Position numbers and translations under genes: made by a program
Source: Acidocella aquatica
GTDB lineage: Bacteria; Pseudomonadota; Alphaproteobacteria; Acetobacterales; Acetobacteraceae
Length of the DNA stretch: 64,000 nucleotides
Assembly: GCF_030160635.1 (NCBI RefSeq)
Contig: NZ_BSOS01000090.1
Location: forward strand, 124,001-188,000
Reading direction: 5' to 3'
Notes under the pieces: generated by a model
What the model was told of the DNA's origin: nothing
Database searches by the model: none
The model's input: the letters and a program-made list of their open reading frames with translations, nothing else
Part shown: in pieces, positions 51,462 to 61,100 of the stretch
Layout of the letters: every line of letters begins with the position of its first letter
How positions within the stretch are numbered: position 1 is the first letter of the stretch

Positions 51462-53114
51462 ATGACTGAGGAGTTCAAATGGGACCTGGAGGCTGACGTC
51501 GTCGTTCTGGGCTCCGGCGGGGCAGCCCTGACAGCGGCGATCTCCGCGCATGATTTCGGCGCCAAGGATGTCGTCATTCTTGAAAAATCCGGGATGGTCG
51601 GCGGGACAACCGCGATGTCCGGCGGCATGCTCTGGATCCCCAACAACCATTATCAGCGCGAAGCCGGAATTGAGGAGTCCGACGACGACATCGTCGCCTA
51701 CCTCGAAGCCCTTGCGCCGGACGGGCTGGACCCCGAAACCCTGGGCGCGTTCATGGAGAGCGGCCCGGAGATGATCCGCTATTTCACGGACAAAACCCCC
51801 GTTCGCTTTCATGCCTACGCCGACTTTCCCGACTATCAACCCTACCTGCCGGGCGCCAAGGCCGATGGCGGGCGTTCGCTGGACAACGAAGCCTTCTCCT
51901 TCGAGCTGCTCGGAAAATGGGCCTCCCGGGTGAACCCCTCCAAAATGGCCTACCCGCTGCGCGGCAGCCTGATGGAGGCGATCAACGGCACGCTGGATGA
52001 AGCCTCCCTCGCCGAGCGCGAAAAACACGATTACCGAGGTTTGGGACAGGCGCTGATCGGCTCCCTGCTCAAGGCCGTGCTGGATCGCAACATCCCGGTT
52101 GAATTCGAAAAACGCGCGCGCAAGCTGGTGAAGGACGGTGAGCGGGTCATCGGCGTCATCGCCGAAGATGCCAACGGCCGCGATCTGCGCGTGCGTGCCC
52201 GCCGCGGCGTCGTCATCGCCACCGGCGGCTTCGAGTGGAACGAAGCCCTGGTCAAGGCCTTCCTGCGCGGCCCGTTGACCGGACCGGTGAGCGTGCCGGA
52301 GAACGAGGGCGACGGCCTGCTGATGGCGATCGAGGCCGGCGCTCAACTAGGCAATATGCAAAATGCCTTCTGGCAGCAGAGCGTGCTCGAATTCAAACCC
52401 CAGCACCGCAATGCCAAACCCAACTACATGCTGGGCTCGGACGAACGGGCCCGCCCCGGTGCCATTCTGGTCAACCGCGCGGGCAAGCGGTTCGTGAACG
52501 AGGCGGCCAACTACAACGCCATGGGCAAGGCGCTGCACGCCTTCGACGCTGGGCGTCATACCTACGCCAACCTGCCCTACTGGCTGATCATCGATCAGCG
52601 CTACAAGAACAAATATCCAGCCTTCACTTCCCCGCCGGGGTCTCCCATCCCCTCCTACATGATGCAGGCCGATACGCTGGAGGAGCTGGCCGCGAAGGCG
52701 GGGATCGACGGCGAAGGCCTGAAGGCCACCGTGGCGCGGTTCAACGGCCTGGTCCGCAAGGGCCATGACGACGACTTCAACCGTGGCGACAACACTTATG
52801 ACAATTTCTATATGTGGGGCGATCCCGCCTTCGAACCCCCGTATCGTACCCTGGGCGTGATCGACCAGGCCCCCTATTACGCCGTCAAGATGGAGTCCGG
52901 CGCTTTGGGCACTTGCGGGGGGCCAAAGACCAACGGCGACGCACAGGTGTTGGATTGGAGCGGCAACCCGATTCCCGGTCTCTACGCGGCGGGTAACGCC
53001 ATGGCCGCGGTGCTGGGCGAAGCCTATGGCGGCGCCGGCGGGACACTGGGCCCAGGCATGACCTTCGGCTACATCGCCGGCCGACACCTCGGAACCCAAA
53101 CGCCCAACGACTGA
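51462..53114 (+). CDS. FAD-binding dehydrogenase, 3-ketosteroid-Delta1-dehydrogenase-like
   Basis: The 550-residue flavoprotein has a dinucleotide-binding motif VVVLGSGGAALTAAISA (about residues 13-29), the second signature GGTTAMSGGMLWIPNN, and the C-terminal GNAMAAVLGEAYGGAGGTLGPGMTFGYIAG. The last matches KstD-type ends (AxGxxIGPAMTFGYIAG). KstD introduces a double bond into ring A of 3-ketosteroids. Related enzymes act on other cyclic ketones. ATG 51462 follows GGGAGATGGACG. It follows a Rieske oxygenase and a SnoaL-like gene, so the three likely form an operon acting on one cyclic substrate. KstD function is an inference from family blocks. Confidence 0.87.
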   Translation: MTEEFKWDLEADVVVLGSGGAALTAAISAHDFGAKDVVILEKSGMVGGTTAMSGGMLWIPNNHYQREAGIEESDDDIVAYLEALAPDGLDPETLGAFMESGPEMIRYFTDKTPVRFHAYADFPDYQPYLPGAKADGGRSLDNEAFSFELLGKWASRVNPSKMAYPLRGSLMEAINGTLDEASLAEREKHDYRGLGQALIGSLLKAVLDRNIPVEFEKRARKLVKDGERVIGVIAEDANGRDLRVRARRGVVIATGGFEWNEALVKAFLRGPLTGPVSVPENEGDGLLMAIEAGAQLGNMQNAFWQQSVLEFKPQHRNAKPNYMLGSDERARPGAILVNRAGKRFVNEAANYNAMGKALHAFDAGRHTYANLPYWLIIDQRYKNKYPAFTSPPGSPIPSYMMQADTLEELAAKAGIDGEGLKATVARFNGLVRKGHDDDFNRGDNTYDNFYMWGDPAFEPPYRTLGVIDQAPYYAVKMESGALGTCGGPKTNGDAQVLDWSGNPIPGLYAAGNAMAAVLGEAYGGAGGTLGPGMTFGYIAGRHLGTQTPND

Positions 53115-53253
53115 CTTCGGCTCTGTTCGTCGTGCTGCCCTATACCAGGGCAGTGCTCACATGTGCGATCACACCGTCCCACACGCTTTGCTGGCTGCCG
53201 CGAAACAGGCGAGCTGTGGGGGGTCGTGCCGACGCCGGGGCTGACCCGCTGGC

Positions 53254-53451
53254 TCATGCTGATGATCCCGCCCTGGAGAACAGCGATGGCGGCAGCAGGA
53301 AATATGCCAGCGAGGGCACGAGGATCATCGCGCCGAGCATGTTCCATATGAACATGAACGACAGCAGGAGTCCCATGTCCGCCTGGAACTTGATCGGCGC
53401 AAACACCCAGGTGACGACGCCGGCGGCAAGCGTGAAGCCTGTGAGCAGCAC
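53254..53451 (-). pseudogene. C-terminal fragment of an MMPL/RND exporter
   Basis: About 65 residues read VLLTGFTLAAGVVTWVFAPI, then KFQADMGLLLSFMFIWNMLG. They are nearly the same as the end of the intact exporter at 11237-13699, also at the DNA level. Similarity stops abruptly upstream at 53449, after which unrelated codons run to a stop at 53512. Thus this is a broken remnant of a second copy, not a gene. The gap 53115-53583 has no other coding signal, but nearby 53461-53511 may be a joint of a rearrangement. Confidence 0.8.
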
Positions 53452-53583
53452 ATGCTCGAAGCTTGCAAACAGGCTTGGTTGTTCCTCGTCAACGATCCAG
53501 CCCGCATCGCTTCAATCGGAACAAGAACCTGGGCGTGTGTCAAAGGCTAAGTCAGATGGTATGAGGCCGGCGCGGGCCGCGAT

Positions 53584-54792
53584 TTAAGACGCCGGCGGCC
53601 AGACCAGGGGTAGGCTGTGCAGCGCCCAGACACTTTCCGTTGCGGTGGTGATCTGCGTTGGATCGCTGATCCGCCAGGAAGGGACATGTTTGATCCATTC
53701 TTCCAGCGCGATGCGGATCTCCGTCCGCGCCAGGTGCATTCCTGCGCAGGTGTGGGGGCCTGTTGAGAATGCAAGGGAGCGCTTCGACGCACGGGAAAAG
53801 TCAATTGTGTGAGGAGCGGCATGCATTTTCCCATCGCGCGAGGCCAGGCCCAGCGGCAGCTGTATCAGGTCGCCTTTATTGAGCTGCACACCATGAAACA
53901 CCATATCGCATGTGGCGTACCTGAAAGTATTGACGACGCTGAAGGCGCGAAGAAATTCATCAGTTGCGGCAGGAATGATTCCAAGGTCATTGCGCAGAGC
54001 GTCCTGGAGATCCGGCCGGAGCGCGAGTTCGCGAAAGATGAAGCCCAGAGATGAGGCAACCGTATCCAGACCGCCGGCGAAAAGCATGAAGCACAGGCCC
54101 ATGAGCCGGTCGTCGGGGATTGGTGCGCCGTCCAGCCTGTAGGCCAAGAGATATGAGATAATATCCTCACCCGGCGCGCGACGGCGCTGAGCGATCAGAT
54201 CCAGCAGGTAGGATTTGATGCCAATTGCTGCCGCGCCGCGTATTTCCATGGTCTCGCCGCGCAGTAGTTCCTCCTCCCAGTTCAGAAAGATGGGCATTTG
54301 CTCTACCGCCAGGCCCATCATGAGCAGAAAGACGGTAATCGGGTAGGGCTGGCCGAACGCCGTCACAAACTCCACCGCGCCATGGCGGCGGAACCCTTCA
54401 ATCAGCCGCGCCGCGAGTGCGCGGATTTCGCCGCTCAATTCCCGGGCCTTGGCGGGTGTGAACCAGGGGGCGATTACCTTGCGATATAATGTGTGCTCCG
54501 GCGGGTCTAGCTCCAGCGGCACCAGAGGCCAGCTATCGCCGGCCAGCTTTGAGAAACCGATGGCCAGGTGACTCGAAAAACGTGCTGGATCGAGCAGGAT
54601 TTCTTCCTGCAAGGCATGGCGCGTGACAACCCAGTTGCCGCCCAGGCCAGCGTCTCGCACATGGACCTCACCCGTTTTAAAGAAGATGTCCGGCCCATCA
54701 TGCAGCCTGGCGGCGGCGCGGAACGGGCAGATTGAGGCTCGCGGATCGTCAGATAGCGTCCACTCCCGAGCTAGCGTTATGCGATCGTCCAT
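53584..54792 (-). CDS. Cytochrome P450
   Basis: The 402-residue soluble P450 has the I-helix motif LMLFAGGLDTVASS-like (FMLFAGGLDTVASSL), the K-helix ExxR in DEFLRAFSVV, and the heme-binding FSTGPHTCAGMHLARTE with Cys349. It lacks a membrane anchor, as usual for bacterial class-I P450s, which need a ferredoxin and reductase; none is encoded adjacent. The substrate is unknown, but the context of KstD-like and Rieske enzymes suggests hydroxylation of a hydrophobic ring or side chain. It lies 91 bases downstream of an AraC-type gene on the same strand, its likely regulator. Confidence 0.93.
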   Translation of the reverse strand: MDDRITLAREWTLSDDPRASICPFRAAARLHDGPDIFFKTGEVHVRDAGLGGNWVVTRHALQEEILLDPARFSSHLAIGFSKLAGDSWPLVPLELDPPEHTLYRKVIAPWFTPAKARELSGEIRALAARLIEGFRRHGAVEFVTAFGQPYPITVFLLMMGLAVEQMPIFLNWEEELLRGETMEIRGAAAIGIKSYLLDLIAQRRRAPGEDIISYLLAYRLDGAPIPDDRLMGLCFMLFAGGLDTVASSLGFIFRELALRPDLQDALRNDLGIIPAATDEFLRAFSVVNTFRYATCDMVFHGVQLNKGDLIQLPLGLASRDGKMHAAPHTIDFSRASKRSLAFSTGPHTCAGMHLARTEIRIALEEWIKHVPSWRISDPTQITTATESVWALHSLPLVWPPAS

Positions 54793-54883
54793 TTATCCCT
54801 CTGAGATGTTGTTCAGAGTTATGGAATACCACGCCGCTCGGCGCGCTACTTGCCTGGGGGTGCTGAAAACTTGTCTGTGGCGT

Positions 54884-55852
54884 TCAGTCCGGCCGGCCCG
54901 CGTCACGATACGCACGAGGGCTTTGCCCGAAGCGCTGACGGAAGCGCCGGCTGAAATGTGACATATCCTCAAACCCCACGGCCAATGCCAGCGCCGTGAT
55001 GCTCTGATGACCGGACAATGGCGAGCGCAGCAGGCGGGCCGCCTGGGACAGGCGTATGTCCATGGCAAGATTGCTGAAACTGGTGCCCATCTCGCGCAGG
55101 GCCGCGTGCACGGCGCGCGGCGATCTACCAAGGCGCTTGGCGGCGCAGGCCGCCGAGCAGATATCCGGCTGGCCCATATGGGAGAGAATGTCTTCCCTGA
55201 TGCGCCAGTGCAGCGATTGGCTGGCAGCGGCGGCGCTTGCGGTGTATTTGAATTTCTCCTCAAAGATTCCGCGCAGGAAGCTGCCGATCGGCATCAGTAT
55301 GTTCATGGCGTCGCCCGCCATCAGCGTATTGCGGCTTTTCCAGAAGGAACTCATCGTATCGGCAAGGACGCGCGGAAGGCCCTGGGCGGTTTCGATTGGC
55401 GTGTAAAGCAACGGCGCGAGCGTGCCACCACCGATGGCGCGCAGGAGCGAGGCAGCGGATGTGCGCAGCGAAAGCGTCTCAAGATCACCTGTTGTCGAGA
55501 ACCCGTGAACACCGTCGCACGGCATGATCATGGCCTGATTGGCATGAAGCGCGAAATGGCTTCGCTTTTGCAATTCGCAACCGCCGCTCAGGCACAATGT
55601 TATCAGGTACTGATCACTCCGAAGCGGCAGGTCTGCCGCACGCGCCTCATATTGGCCACGCGACCACATATGGGTCAAGGAAACCTCCCCGAAACGATGG
55701 TATTCTCCGCCGGCGCGAATGGCCGCGTGCCCCCGTTGATGAAGAAATGTCATCGGGACCAACGCCAGGCGCGTGAACTGCGTGGCCTCTCCCGGCCTGA
55801 CCAATGTGGCGCTGTCCGCCGCCTCCGCATGAGCTGTTTCTGGTGATTTCAT
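54884..55852 (-). CDS. AraC family transcriptional regulator
   Basis: The 322-residue protein has an N-terminal effector domain (AraC_binding_2-like: FGEVSLTHMWSRGQYEARAADLPLRSDQYLITLCLSGG, then LHANQAMIMPCDGVH). The C-terminal AraC double helix-turn-helix runs through SAACAAKRLGRSPRAVHAAL and ITALALAVGFEDMSHFSRRFRQRFGQSPRAYR. It resembles regulators of aromatic or hydrocarbon catabolism. The ATG at 55852 follows AGTGGGCGAC; longer upstream codons would run into the IS relic. The P450 gene follows on the same strand. It may act as an activator of the P450. Confidence 0.9.
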   Translation of the reverse strand: MKSPETAHAEAADSATLVRPGEATQFTRLALVPMTFLHQRGHAAIRAGGEYHRFGEVSLTHMWSRGQYEARAADLPLRSDQYLITLCLSGGCELQKRSHFALHANQAMIMPCDGVHGFSTTGDLETLSLRTSAASLLRAIGGGTLAPLLYTPIETAQGLPRVLADTMSSFWKSRNTLMAGDAMNILMPIGSFLRGIFEEKFKYTASAAAASQSLHWRIREDILSHMGQPDICSAACAAKRLGRSPRAVHAALREMGTSFSNLAMDIRLSQAARLLRSPLSGHQSITALALAVGFEDMSHFSRRFRQRFGQSPRAYRDAGRPD

Positions 55853-55925
55853 GTCGCCCACTTTGCATATCCATAGCATGGCTGCCGGGGGCATTGTCAA
55901 AGCAGGAGGACAGGCCGTGCCTGTG

Positions 55926-56060
55926 TCAGGCCGATATTCCCCGCAAAACGCTCTCCGCCAGATCCAGGTCATGCGCCACCTGGGCAACCGATACGCCCAG
56001 CTCCGTAACCAGCTTCAAAGCTTCAATTTTAAATTCACCACCAGACTTCCGTCTCGTCAT
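55926..56060 (-). mobile_element. Relic of IS3-family transposase OrfA
   Basis: The frame reads MTRRKSGGEFKIEALKLVTE, then LGVSVAQVAHDLDLAESVLR, and stops after GISA. It matches the N-terminal helix-turn-helix part of IS3-family OrfA proteins (RRKF-xEFK-EAVxLV, SVAxVAxxLGISExxLRRW). The intact family protein is about 90-100 residues with a Leu-zipper; here it is cut after 44 residues. No OrfB or terminal repeats are seen. Its ribosome site GGAGAGAGGAC is intact. It marks an old insertion or deletion upstream of the AraC regulator. Confidence 0.75.
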
Positions 56061-56383
56061 GTCCTCTCTCCGGTTCCTGCGTTACGATCTTATCCTCGTG
56101 TCCACCAAACCGGCAGCAGCTCAAAAACCCCCGTCCGTTGAGAACTTGAACCCTCACCTGAATGAAGCATGCGCCACTCATCTGATGTGATATCCATGGC
56201 GGAAAACATAACTTTCCGATATTACAGTAAATTGAAGGAACAGCCATATTCGGTCACTCACTTTTAAAGATTATACTACACGGCAAAATATACTTTAAAA
56301 TTTATAATTGTTTCATCCGGGGCTGGAAGTTTTAAATAATTATTGCCATACTTATAAGCATTGATATTTTCGAGGAATCGCTC
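56061..56383. other. AT-rich gap before the quinone oxidoreductase gene
   Basis: No coding signal is evident. The right half (56240-56370) is very AT-rich and must hold the promoter of the gene at 56384. I see no reliable -35/-10 pair, no TTGTATA site and no RNA gene. The left end joins the IS relic. Confidence 0.5.
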
Positions 56384-57358
56384 ATGGCACAAGGCGGATA
56401 CGTGGTAACGCAACCTGGTGGCGCAGAGCGCCTGGAGTGGGTCGCATCCGCCGTCGGTCAGCCAGGACCTGGCCAGATACGTCTCCGACATGACGCAATC
56501 GGTGTTAACTACATTGACATTTACCATCGCATGGGCCTCTATCCATTACCTTTGCCAACCGGCATAGGCGTTGAAGGCGCAGGTTTCGTTGAAGCTGTGG
56601 GCAGCGATGTTACTCATCTCAGCATCGGCGACCGCGTCGTCTATGCCGGCGGGCAGCCCGGCGCCTATGCCAATGTAAGACTCATACAGGCTGACCGCGC
56701 GGTACGCCTGCCGGAAGAAATCACGTCACAAACCGCCGCTGCACTATTTTTTAAAGGCCTCACCGCCCAGTATCTCATAAAATCAGCCTATCAGGTGAAG
56801 GCCGGGGAATGGGTACTGCTACACGCTGCCGCCGGCGGCGTCGGCATTGTTGCTCTGCAGTGGCTTAAACACATCGGCGCAAACGTCATCGGTATTGTCA
56901 GCACGGAGGAAAAAGCCGAGCTGGCTCGTGCTTATGGCGCCAGCCATGTCATTATCGATAAAGAAGGTAACTTTTCCGGAAAAGTCCGAGAGATTGTACC
57001 GCAAGGCGTCGATGTCGTTTATGATTCCGTCGGTAAGGCAACCTTCACCGCCTCACTCGACAGTCTGCGCATCCGCGGCATGATGGTAAGCTTCGGGATG
57101 TCCTCGGGAAAAATTCCACCTATTGATCTTAGTATCCTCGGCGCCAAAGGGTCTCTTTATTTCACACGCTGCACAATTGCTCACTACATGGCCAGCCGCA
57201 CGCAATTAGAAGCAGGCGCCGCCGATCTATTCAGTATGATTGCCGGCGGAATAATCAAGTCCGGGCCCGTAACCAACTACGCTCTAAAAGATGCCCCCCA
57301 GGCACACCGTGATCTTGAGTCCCGCCGCACATCCGGTTCATTGCTGCTTATTCCGTAG
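56384..57358 (+). CDS. NADPH:quinone oxidoreductase (zeta-crystallin-like, QorA)
   Basis: The 324-residue zinc-less MDR has the quinone-reductase blocks: RLRHDAIGVNYIDIYHRMGLYPLPLPTGIGVEGAG, then GEWVLLHAAAGGVGIVALQWLKHIGANVIG (NADPH site) and VDVVYDSVGKATF. It reduces quinones or other enones by one or two electrons in the cytosol. The start follows GAGGAATCGCTC. It is convergent with the crotonase gene (nine-base gap) and separate from the RND efflux operon. AT content is slightly higher than in the rest of the island, which may indicate a different origin. Local function as a detoxifying enzyme for quinone products is possible. Confidence 0.9.
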   Translation: MAQGGYVVTQPGGAERLEWVASAVGQPGPGQIRLRHDAIGVNYIDIYHRMGLYPLPLPTGIGVEGAGFVEAVGSDVTHLSIGDRVVYAGGQPGAYANVRLIQADRAVRLPEEITSQTAAALFFKGLTAQYLIKSAYQVKAGEWVLLHAAAGGVGIVALQWLKHIGANVIGIVSTEEKAELARAYGASHVIIDKEGNFSGKVREIVPQGVDVVYDSVGKATFTASLDSLRIRGMMVSFGMSSGKIPPIDLSILGAKGSLYFTRCTIAHYMASRTQLEAGAADLFSMIAGGIIKSGPVTNYALKDAPQAHRDLESRRTSGSLLLIP

Positions 57359-57367
57359 CACCAACAA

Positions 57368-58141
57368 TCAAAAACCCGGCTTTCGTTTCTGCAGCAGCGC
57401 AGAAACCCCCTTGCGCAAATCATCACTCTTCAAAGCAATCTCGGCGCGCGAGAAAAATACATCATCGTCCCACTCCTGGCGCGCGAATTCATTCAACGAT
57501 AACTTCATGCCTTGAACAGCAAGCGGCGCGTTAGCCGCCAGAGTCTGCGCCAGATGTGCAACTGCCTCATCCAGCCTATCAGCTGTCACAAGTTGCGTTA
57601 GATATCCCATCTCCAACAACGCGCGTGCACCAATACGTTCCGCTGTAAGAAACATCCGCTTGGCATTGTCGAGCCCCAGGCGGCTTGCGTAGCGTTTTAT
57701 CCCACCTTTATAATAATGCAGCCCAAGCCGCGCGGCAGGCATCGCCGCCTCCATTTCCATCACGCCGATCCTGAAATCGCAGGCGAGTGCCAGATCTGTC
57801 GCCCCCCCGTAAACACCGCCGTTAAGCCGCGCAATGGTTGCCTGCGGCAAACATTCAAGCGCATCGGCCACGAGACCAAAACCTCCAGGCCCGCTTACCG
57901 GGTCGCCAACATCTCCCGCGGCAATCGCATTCAAGTCAAATCCCGCACTGAAAACATCCCCCGTGCCTGTCAGAACAACGACCCTAACTTCGCGGTCCAT
58001 CGAGATGCCCGAAAATATTTTTGTTAATTCAACCAGATCGCCATGTTCCAACCGATTTATATGATGCGGCCGGTTCAGTGTAATGTACGCCACTCTATCC
58101 TTAATTCTCAATACCGGCGGACTGGCATCCATTTTCGTCAT
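57368..58141 (-). CDS. Crotonase-fold protein lacking both usual catalytic glutamates
   Basis: The 257-residue protein is an enoyl-CoA hydratase/isomerase by fold (ITLNRPHHINRLEHGDLVEL, then FSAGFDLNAIAAG and GGVYGGATDLALACDF). The first catalytic Glu position reads Thr-Asp (GGATDLALACD), and the second region reads MPAARLGLHYYKGGIKRY where EIKLG-PG would be usual. It may be an isomerase, thioesterase or hydrolase of the superfamily. The start is either 58141 or an ATG three codons later. It follows the RND permease by 13 bases on the same strand and may be co-transcribed with the efflux genes, an unusual link. Confidence 0.83.
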   Translation of the reverse strand: MTKMDASPPVLRIKDRVAYITLNRPHHINRLEHGDLVELTKIFSGISMDREVRVVVLTGTGDVFSAGFDLNAIAAGDVGDPVSGPGGFGLVADALECLPQATIARLNGGVYGGATDLALACDFRIGVMEMEAAMPAARLGLHYYKGGIKRYASRLGLDNAKRMFLTAERIGARALLEMGYLTQLVTADRLDEAVAHLAQTLAANAPLAVQGMKLSLNEFARQEWDDDVFFSRAEIALKSDDLRKGVSALLQKRKPGF

Positions 58142-58154
58142 TCCATATCATTCA

Positions 58155-61100
58155 TTATAATGCGTTTAAGTCATTCTCTTGGTCACCCGGCCGCGTCACC
58201 CACAACAATACCGGCAGAGCCAGTAGCACCAGCGGAAACTGCACCAGCAAGCCGGAAATAATCGCAATCGCCAAAGGTTGCTGCATTCCTGCCCCCTGAC
58301 CAAGATCAAGCGCCAGCGGTAGCAGAGTCAATATCGCAGCCAACGTCGTCATGGCGATCGGCCGCAACCGGTTGGCACTCGCGGTAATCAGAGCTTCGCG
58401 GACAGGCATGGTCTTTAGCAGGAGAGTATATTCAGAAATATAAAATATCGCCATTTCCGTCGCGATGCCGACAATCATCGTCATACCCATCAACGCTGTG
58501 ATGTTAAGCTCAATTCCCGTGAGAAAGAGCCCCGTGAACACCGCTGTCGTGGAGAGCAGCGCCGTCCCCATAATCGAAAACACCAGCGCGAAACGCTCAT
58601 ACAAAAACAGCAGGAGAACAAACTCAGCCAACAACGCGGCAATAAAGACACGCACGAGCCCCGCAAAAGCAATCTGCTGCTGTTGGTAGAGCCCCCCCAG
58701 GGTGTATGTCACACCCGCCCCCAGGACGCCCGGTTTGCCAAGTGCGATTTTTACATCGGCAATCGTGCTGCCAAGCCCCCGGCCATCGATCCGTGCGGTC
58801 ACCGCGACAATCTGCTGGAGATTTTCCCGTGTGATTTCCGGCTGCCCCGCCTCTATAGAAAATGTTGCAATCTGGCCAAGCGGTACGAGTCTACCCGCCG
58901 GTGTCGCAATTAGAACCCCAGCCAGATCATCGGTATTATGGCGCGCCCGCGGACTTAATTGTACGCGCACGCCGATCTGCTGGTTGGCAAGTTGCAGCAT
59001 CGTCACCACGCTGCCTGCCAGTTCCGTATTCAAGCTTGCCGCAACCGTCGCTGGGTCCAGGCCAAGCATCGCTGCACGCACTTGGTCGACATGAATATCA
59101 TAGGCATCGCCTGCTGGCACAATACCGTTAACAACCGAGTTAACTCCAGCAATACTCGTGATCGCATCGGAGACGCGCTGCGCCGCGGCATCAAGCTGGC
59201 CGGTGTCCGAGCCAGCCAGCTTTATCTCAATCGGCTGTGGCACACCGGTAAGGTCGCCAATTTCATCGCCCATGAGCTGATGCAAATCTGTATCGACCCC
59301 CGGAACCTGGGCTGTGATCTGGTCACCGAGGCGCTGCATCACCTCATCGATTGCCGGCCGGGTGCCAACAGGTGTCAAACGGACCACGATATCGCCCTGA
59401 TTAGGCTCATTCAAATCTCCGCCAAACCCCGCGCCGATACGTGTCGAGAAACTATCGACCGCGGGGTCGGCCCGCAGAATATCCTCAACCTGCGCAATCT
59501 CGCGCCGCGTTTCAGCCAGCGACGTGCCCGGGTTCGACTGATAATCCATAACAAACCCGCCTTCATCCAGATTAGGCATGAAGCCGGTCTGCACATGGGT
59601 GAAGGAAAATGCGCCAACGCCAAGCAGCAGCGCAACCACTACAACCAGAACCAACGGCTGCTTGAACACCCGCACCAGTAGGCTGCCATGCGTACGCGTC
59701 AGCCAGCTTGGATGTTCTGCCTCAGGATCGTGCCATTTTTGAAAATCAATCAACTTGCCCGCCAACAGCGGCACCGCAAAGGCCGTCAGCAGCCACGACG
59801 CAAACAACGTCGCAGCCATGGTCAGCGACAGCGCTTTAAAAAACGCCCCGGTAACACCTGTTAAAAACCCAAGCGGCGCGAACACAATCAGCGTCGCCGC
59901 GGATGATCCGGTAAGTGGCGTTAAAAACTCCGTGCCAGCATGTAAAATACGTGTATCCTGGGTCCAGATCGCACCATCGCTGACATGCTCGGCGGAAAGC
60001 TCCCCGCTTGCGCGCCGTGCAATATGCTCAATCATCACAATGACGTCGTCAATCACCAGCCCGACGGAAGCCGCCAACCCGCCAAGCGTCATGATATTGA
60101 AACTCATGCCCAGCATACTGAGCACCAAAATGGCAGAGGCCATCGAAGCCGGCACGATAAATAACGCCAACAACGTTATGCGCCAGCTACGCAAAAAGAA
60201 CATCAATACAAAGGCCGCCAGCACGACGCCAATCAAAATAGCATCGCGTACCGAGCTCGCCGCCGCCACAACCAGCGTGCTCTGGTCGTACCATTTGCTT
60301 ACCTTAACACCGGGCGGAATCTGCCCTTTAAAGCCATCCAGCGCTGCCTGCACCGCCTTGGCGATCGCCACGGAGTTGCTGCCGCGCTGCTGGAACAGCA
60401 GCACCGTCACCGCACTCTTGCCATCGGCCAGAACATCATAGAATTTCGGCTGCACACCGTCATAAACCGCGGCAACATCAGATAAGCGCACAACCCCCTG
60501 CGGCCCGCCCCGCAGCACCACGTCCTTAATATCCTGCAACCCCTTGGGCGCATTGTTCTCCAACAGCAAATACAGCAGATCGTGATCCTCGACCCGGCCC
60601 ACCGATTGCAGAGCGTTGGCCGCGGTGATCGCTTGTGTCACATTAGCCAGCGTCAAATGAAACGCAGCCAGCCTTTGCGGGTCGACATTCACCTCGATCT
60701 CAGCCGTATTGCCGCCCTGCACCTGTACCTGCGAAATCCCCTCCACCGCCGAGAGCAACGGCACAATCTGATATTGCGCCAGATTTTGCAGCTTCACCTG
60801 GCTTACGGTTTTAGACGTAAGTGAATACGCCATGAATGGAAACACCGTAGGATCCATTCGCAGTACAGTGTAATTCGTATTCGTGGGCAGGCTCGGCAAC
60901 AACTGGGTCACCGCGGCGTTAACCGCCAGCGTGGCGGTCGTCATATCCGTACCCCAGGCGAAATCGATAATAATCTGCGCCGCCCCGCGCGAGGTTGTGG
61001 ATGTGATATCTGTAACGCCGGGAACCACCCGCACAGCCTGCTCCATCGGCTGCGTCACCTGCAGCATCATCTGCCCGGCCGGCTGGTCACCCGTGCTGAT

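Noticed and set aside
53132-53587. Plus-strand open frame of 151 codons beside the flavoprotein
   Set aside because: It covers the antisense of the MMPL fragment and has no recognisable domain.
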